Positions 60,324 to 64,000 of a DNA stretch of 64,000 nucleotides are shown here, piece by piece. The notes beneath the pieces were generated by a model. It searched no databases, had not been told where the DNA came from, and worked only from the letters and a program-made list of their open reading frames with translations. The position numbers and the translations under genes were made by a program. Within the stretch, counting starts at the first letter, position 1. Every line of letters begins with the position of its first letter. The DNA is from Anaerolineae bacterium (lineage in GTDB: Bacteria; Chloroflexota; Anaerolineae; Promineifilales; Promineifilaceae): NCBI GenBank assembly GCA_030425205.1, contig JAUIAP010000002.1, positions 62,001-126,000 of the forward strand. The letters are read 5' to 3'.

Positions 60324-61682
60324 CTAGCTAATCACCATCATCGTCAATAGCACAATAGTCGTTGCGCCAGCAATGACGGGCAAATCAACTTCTGGTTGCC
60401 ATAACTTTTGGCGTATCATCCACGCTGCTTTAAACGGATAGATCAACCATCCGACCAATGCAATCCCAACAATAATTCCAAACTCACCAGCGAGCCGTGC
60501 GCCAACGAGTAAACAGATCAATTGAATCGCAAACTGAATGGCAAACAGCCCTGCAACGGCGTATGTCTGCCCTTTGGCAACCAACACCTGATCATATGAA
60601 ACGCTCAACACGCCAACAAGCGTGCCAAGCGAAATGATTTGTAACATCCAGCCCGCGTCGGCAAAGCTCTCCCCAAATAGAAAGGGAACGAGCATCGGGC
60701 CAGTTAAAAAGAATAAAATCGCTGCGAGCCAATTAAGCGCGGTCATGCCAATGCGCGCTTGACGTACAACGCTATAAAGTTGGCGCGGATTATCTCGCAC
60801 CAACTTTGAATAGGATGGAAAAAACACCTTCGCACCAATTTGCATTAATCCTTGCGTCACCATATTGGCAAGCACAAAGGCGATAGCGTAGATACCTAAA
60901 AATGTGGTGCTTGTTAACTTCCCAACAATCAGTTTGTCGGACTGGCTGGCGAGAAAGGCAAGTGCTGTGCTGACAAAAATCCAGCGACCAAACATCCAAA
61001 TCTCGCTAATCACCTCACTGTCCCACGCAAACTTGTTGCGCTGTCCCTCTAACGCAATGTGGCTCAAAATCATTTGCGACCACATTGTGACCAGATTTCC
61101 GACGACCAAAGCCCAAATCGTCGCTGAATTTAACGCCCAGATGACCATTACAACCAACCCTAATACATAGGAGCTAACCTCGATTAGTGTGAGTTGGCGC
61201 ATTTGTAACTTGCGGTTGGCAAGTGCTAGTTTTGTCGAGTTAAATCCTTGCGCGACGGCTGTCAATCCTGCAATTGGCAATACGAAGGCCAAAATCGGTT
61301 CCCCAAAAAAATTAGAGACGGGAACAGCAAACACGCACGCTAAAAACCCTAGCAGCAAACCACGCAAGACCTGTAATGTCCAGCCAGTATTCAAAAACGT
61401 GGGCTCATCCCCACGCGAATTTTGAATGATCGAAAAGTTGATGCCAATGTCTGAAAAGAGTGTCAGACCGAGCATAAATGTATCAACCAGCGCAGACAGC
61501 CCAAAGATCTCAGGCATAAGCAAGCGCGCCAAAATCATGCGATTGCCAAACCGGAGGATCTGCTTAGTCCCGTATCCTGCAAACGTCCAGATGGCCCCTT
61601 TGGCTGCGAGACGACGCACTCCTCCACTGGGAGCCGGAGAGCTAGTTGAGCTGATAGGGGCGACGATTTGCGTTTCTGCCAT
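60324..61682 (-). CDS. Wzx-like polysaccharide flippase
   Basis: A 452-residue MOP-superfamily protein with about 12-14 spans. KGAIWTFAGYGTKQILRFGNRMILARLLMPEIFGLSALV is the usual start of the Polysacc_synt_3/lipopolysaccharide exporter group. It would move lipid-linked oligosaccharides across the membrane. No TCGGCCGA occurs between 60028 and 61786, the whole gene. TATAAT lies nine bases before the ATG. It follows the GT26 and GT2 genes in the same direction. Confidence 0.92.
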   Translation of the reverse strand: MAETQIVAPISSTSSPAPSGGVRRLAAKGAIWTFAGYGTKQILRFGNRMILARLLMPEIFGLSALVDTFMLGLTLFSDIGINFSIIQNSRGDEPTFLNTGWTLQVLRGLLLGFLACVFAVPVSNFFGEPILAFVLPIAGLTAVAQGFNSTKLALANRKLQMRQLTLIEVSSYVLGLVVMVIWALNSATIWALVVGNLVTMWSQMILSHIALEGQRNKFAWDSEVISEIWMFGRWIFVSTALAFLASQSDKLIVGKLTSTTFLGIYAIAFVLANMVTQGLMQIGAKVFFPSYSKLVRDNPRQLYSVVRQARIGMTALNWLAAILFFLTGPMLVPFLFGESFADAGWMLQIISLGTLVGVLSVSYDQVLVAKGQTYAVAGLFAIQFAIQLICLLVGARLAGEFGIIVGIALVGWLIYPFKAAWMIRQKLWQPEVDLPVIAGATTIVLLTMMVIS

Positions 61683-61691
61683 AACGGATTG

Positions 61692-61697
61692 ATTATA
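61692..61697 (-). promoter_or_regulatory. putative -10 box of the flippase gene
   Basis: TATAAT lies nine bases before the ATG at 61682 on the minus strand, giving at most a very short leader. Confidence 0.45.
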
Positions 61698-61780
61698 CCT
61701 GAATTCGACTATATGACGTTGATTCTAACCCTTTCTGACACTATCTGACTGAAAAATGACGTTAATAATTCATCCAAAAG

Positions 61781-62632
61781 TCAACTTCGGCCGAAAATAC
61801 GTTTCCCGGCTGCATTCACCAGCAGATAACCAAAAAATGGCAGTCCATTCATTAAATACCGTTTTGCCAAACGTCGGGGTTCTTGTGAGAGACGATGCAT
61901 CCATTCTAGCCCTGTATTTTGCATCCACATCGGTGCGCGGGACACGGTGCCACAGACAAAGCTGAAGCTGATGCCAACACCTACCCACCATGTCGCGGGC
62001 AGATAGTCGCGTAGGCTTTCGATCAAACGATCCTGCTTTGGGGTTCCAAGCGCGACAAAGACGATGTCGGGATCGGCCGAAATCAACGCCTCTGCCATCG
62101 CCGCCATCTCCTCTTCACGGCTTTCAAATCCAAACTCAGGGCAAAATGTGCCAACGATCTCTAAATCGGGATAGGTTGTCTGCAAAACGCCCGCTGCCTC
62201 ATCGGCCGTTCCCGGCTCGCCACCGAGCAGAAAAACGGTGCGTCCCGCTGCGGCTGCGCCCGCACTTAGGCTCCAAATCAAATTTGAGCCTGTGACACGC
62301 TCAGGCAGCTCCTCACCCTGAACACGGCTCGCCCAAATCAGCGGCATGCCATCAGCGACCGCCAGAGATGCGCGTGCGTACAGTTCGCGGCAAAACGCAT
62401 CACGCCGATAGCGGCGCAGATGGTCGAGATTCATCGTCAAAATTGAACCGTCACATCCTTTGTCTAGTTCGTCTAAAACGATTTGAACTGTCTGCTGCTC
62501 GGTGATGGCGTGCAGGGGGGCATTGAGCAATCGCACCGTTGGGATATGCTCGGTGCTTGCTGCAATGCGCGTCACTGCTGGCGCGTAGGGGTCAGGTATC
62601 TTGAAAAGCTGATGATGCGTTGACAAGGTCAT
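61781..62632 (-). CDS. WecG/TagA/CpsF family glycosyltransferase (GT26)
   Basis: A 283-residue cytoplasmic-face glycosyltransferase. Family features are DGMPLIWASRVQGEELPERVTGSNL, FLLGGEPGTADEAA, DIVFVALGTPKQDRLI and VGVGISFSFVCGTVSRAPMWMQNTGLEWMHRL. The family transfers ManNAc-type or similar sugars to lipid-linked acceptors in surface polymer synthesis. It sits between the GT2 gene (36 bases) and the flippase (98 bases), consistent with one polysaccharide pathway. Confidence 0.94.
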   Translation of the reverse strand: MTLSTHHQLFKIPDPYAPAVTRIAASTEHIPTVRLLNAPLHAITEQQTVQIVLDELDKGCDGSILTMNLDHLRRYRRDAFCRELYARASLAVADGMPLIWASRVQGEELPERVTGSNLIWSLSAGAAAAGRTVFLLGGEPGTADEAAGVLQTTYPDLEIVGTFCPEFGFESREEEMAAMAEALISADPDIVFVALGTPKQDRLIESLRDYLPATWWVGVGISFSFVCGTVSRAPMWMQNTGLEWMHRLSQEPRRLAKRYLMNGLPFFGYLLVNAAGKRIFGRS

Positions 62633-62668
62633 AGTTTCTGTCCGTCGGTCTTCGGAACTACATTTTCG

Positions 62669-63853
62669 CTATAGCGATTTGCGTTCGGTTCGAACCCAAG
62701 CCGTTTGGCGTTGTAATAAAAACTTTAAATAAAGTGGGATTTTCCAAATGATATATTGCGGAACGGCCAACAATTGATGTGCTGGAATGATCTTTCGGCC
62801 GAATTTGCCCCAAGCTACGCCAATTCCCACAAAAAGCAAGACTCCGATGCTCCCAGAAACTGCCGCGGGAACCCAATCAAGTGTTACTATACCAAAAATT
62901 ATACCTATTGCACTACTTATCACCCAAATCAAAACGAGTAAGGCAAGGGGCGGAATCGACAGGTCGAGAGCTAACGTGAATAGTTCAAAACGTCTCTGTA
63001 GCAGTGCATTCTTCAACAGACGTGGCACATTTCGCAACAATGTCTGTAAATGTCCATGTTCCCAGCGCGTGCGCTGCGTTGCTGCAACACGTTGTTCATC
63101 GGGCAGTTCACCCCAAATACGCACATCAGGCAGCAGCAGGGGGGCTGCACCCGCTAATGCCAAATCGTAGCCAAGCTGCATATCTTCAACGATATTTCCA
63201 CTGGCAAGCGGTGCGTTGCGAATCATCTGGTAAGGAAAGGCCATGCCCGTTCCCGTCAGTAAACAAGGCTGCTTTAGCACGTGCAGACCATAGGGGCGGA
63301 CCAGATTTTTGACACAGAATGCAAACGCTGACACCAAATCAGTTGTTGATGGTTCGGCGGGGCTCTTCATTAAATAGACGCCCTGCACTGGTCGCTGGGT
63401 TGCATGCGTTTTGGCGATCAAACGGGCAACGCCGCCCGCCTCAACGCTGCAATCTGCGTCAAGCATCACAACGACATCAGGCGGATCATTCTCAATATGA
63501 CTTAAGCCATAATCGAGTGCAAATCCTTTACCACGTTCAACGGCGTTGAAACGTTCTAGCACGGTTGCGCCCGCCGCCCGCGCGATTTCGGCCGTGCTAT
63601 CAGTGCAATTATCAGCAATCACAATCGTTTCCATCTGATCAGTCAGATGGGGTTGCAAGGCGGTCAGCATTTGACCGAGCATCGCCTCTTCGTTATGGGC
63701 TGGAATCAGGATAGTTGCGCGCGTTTCGGGGTCTGCGACATCATCATCCTGCCTATTTTTTGCAAGCGCAGCCACACACTCCACAAAAAGTGTGATAGTC
63801 GGAATACCAATTATTACAGCCGTCGCTGCCGTTAACAGTCGAGATACTAACAT
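62669..63853 (-). CDS. membrane glycosyltransferase family 2 (cellulose synthase-like)
   Basis: A 394-residue protein. An N-terminal membrane helix is followed by a GT-A domain with RATILIPAHNEEAMLGQML, VIADNCTDSTAEIA, the DxD-type DVVVMLDADCS, a catalytic ED pair in NIVEDMQLGYDLA and the QRTRWEHGHL motif (Q-x-x-R-W) of processive synthases. Three or four C-terminal helices follow. It likely makes or extends an exopolysaccharide. AAGGTA precedes the start. The last 147 bases of the window hold one TCGGCCGA and no gene I can support. Confidence 0.92.
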   Translation of the reverse strand: MLVSRLLTAATAVIIGIPTITLFVECVAALAKNRQDDDVADPETRATILIPAHNEEAMLGQMLTALQPHLTDQMETIVIADNCTDSTAEIARAAGATVLERFNAVERGKGFALDYGLSHIENDPPDVVVMLDADCSVEAGGVARLIAKTHATQRPVQGVYLMKSPAEPSTTDLVSAFAFCVKNLVRPYGLHVLKQPCLLTGTGMAFPYQMIRNAPLASGNIVEDMQLGYDLALAGAAPLLLPDVRIWGELPDEQRVAATQRTRWEHGHLQTLLRNVPRLLKNALLQRRFELFTLALDLSIPPLALLVLIWVISSAIGIIFGIVTLDWVPAAVSGSIGVLLFVGIGVAWGKFGRKIIPAHQLLAVPQYIIWKIPLYLKFLLQRQTAWVRTERKSL

Positions 63854-64000
63854 CCGTTACCTTTATCGTCTTGCAATGCATCATTAGACACATCCTTTAC
63901 AAGGGAGACACATTTTAGTCGTTTTCGGCCGAAAATACGCCCGCATAGCGATACATTTACCAGCCTATTAACAGCGTAACGCTGGCTGCTTGCCACTGCA

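Larger units (their letters stand above)
257..63932. repeat. dispersed highly iterated palindrome TCGGCCGA (about 97 copies)
   Basis: Start positions found by eye: 257, 714, 1299, 2042, 3482, 4640, 4799, 4994, 5849, 7744, 8270, 8745, 9304, 9842, 10003, 11389, 12205, 14117, 14634, 15514, 15866, 16051, 16827, 17459, 18851, 19093, 19802, 20143, 20940, 21109, 21260, 21624, 21774, 22006, 22445, 23749, 24561, 24796, 25142, 25182, 25767, 26862, 27072, 27733, 27942, 28488, 28695, 30412, 31449, 32114, 33078, 33172, 34004, 34530, 35659, 37624, 38636, 39030, 39109, 39838, 40714, 40948, 41113, 41956, 42648, 42707, 43780, 44817, 45172, 46072, 46260, 46476, 46678, 47536, 48425, 50004, 50252, 50387, 50642, 51117, 51309, 52364, 53887, 54629, 55127, 55466, 55939, 56258, 57017, 57989, 59300, 59768, 60020, 61787, 62073, 62795, 63925. 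Most are flanked by A or T on both sides. In proteins it reads as SAE/SAD, (F/I)GR or (F/I)RP depending on frame. Confidence 0.97.

Noticed and set aside
62640..62700. GGTTCGAACCC suggesting a tRNA T-loop
   Set aside because: The sequence is a short palindrome at the end of the GT2 gene. No acceptor stem, D-arm or anticodon arm of tRNA length surrounds it.
257..63932. DNA uptake sequence or chi-type oriented motif as explanation for TCGGCCGA
   Set aside because: The octamer is a perfect palindrome with no strand orientation, unlike uptake sequences of Neisseria or Pasteurellaceae and unlike Chi or KOPS. A HIP-type explanation fits better.

Overview
The window is a 64 kb piece of bacterial chromosome of moderate GC content. 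About 53 protein genes can be supported, roughly four fifths of them on the minus strand. No rRNA, tRNA or CRISPR array was found. The gene mix points to a Chloroflexota member, most likely Anaerolineae/Ardenticatenia-like. The clues are a YfhO-like plus GT39-like pair, a cyclase-AAA-TPR giant regulator, an ANKH/MATE-like transporter, a DUF4058 remnant, NMT1/THI5-type ABC genes and many apparently leaderless genes. This assignment is inference from gene style, not from a marker gene.

The strongest signal is not a gene. The octamer palindrome TCGGCCGA occurs about 97 times by hand count, roughly once every 660 bp, where about one copy is expected by chance. It lies in coding DNA in all reading frames and in spacers, nearly always flanked by A/T. 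It behaves like a highly iterated palindrome analogous to cyanobacterial HIP1 (GCGATCGC). It is missing from a few stretches of 1-2 kb, including the DNA methyltransferase gene, a polysaccharide flippase and the repeat-flanked OsmC gene.

Layout. 1-6.4 kb: C45 acyltransferase end, CHAD-HTH fusion, MOP-family transporter with panC, ClpS-like adaptor, DUF4058 remnant, PLC-like protein, glycosidase-like protein. 6.4-7.2 kb: two kinds of hairpin repeat around an OsmC gene. 7.3-11.9 kb: two large membrane glycosyltransferase-like proteins. 12-15.7 kb: an ABC importer (substrate-binding lipoprotein, two permeases, ATPase). 15.8-18.2 kb: cytochrome P450 and a divergent PrsW-like protease. 18.3-22.9 kb: a partition module with an unrecognised 421-residue protein, a 1 kb gene-free stretch with stacked terminators, ParB, ParA, and three palindromes of the form GTTGCCC-NN-GGGCAAC. 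22.9-31.2 kb: hydrolase, deoxynucleoside kinase, SDR, ACT protein, class V aminotransferase, MFS. 31.3-39.2 kb: M14 peptidase, then two GH13 enzymes with a restriction-modification pair tucked between them. 39.3-44.4 kb: a small acidic protein, a 1314-residue cyclase/ATPase/TPR regulator and an LmbE-like deacetylase. 44.6-49.6 kb: hairpin repeat, M16 homologue, phage-type antirepressor, two sugar ABC permeases, cold shock protein. 49.7-60.2 kb: oxidoreductase, small membrane proteins, cysteine desulfurase-like enzyme, transglutaminase-like protein, RecG, fasciclin/Cys-module secreted protein. 60.3-63.9 kb: surface polysaccharide genes (flippase, WecG/TagA-like GT26, GT2).

Two regulatory habits recur. 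Many first-in-operon genes carry a TANNNT (-10-like) box only 6-9 nt before the start codon and no Shine-Dalgarno sequence, which suggests leaderless mRNAs; this was used to choose several starts. Other genes have clear GGAG-type ribosome sites. Operons are tight, with repeated ATGA overlaps.
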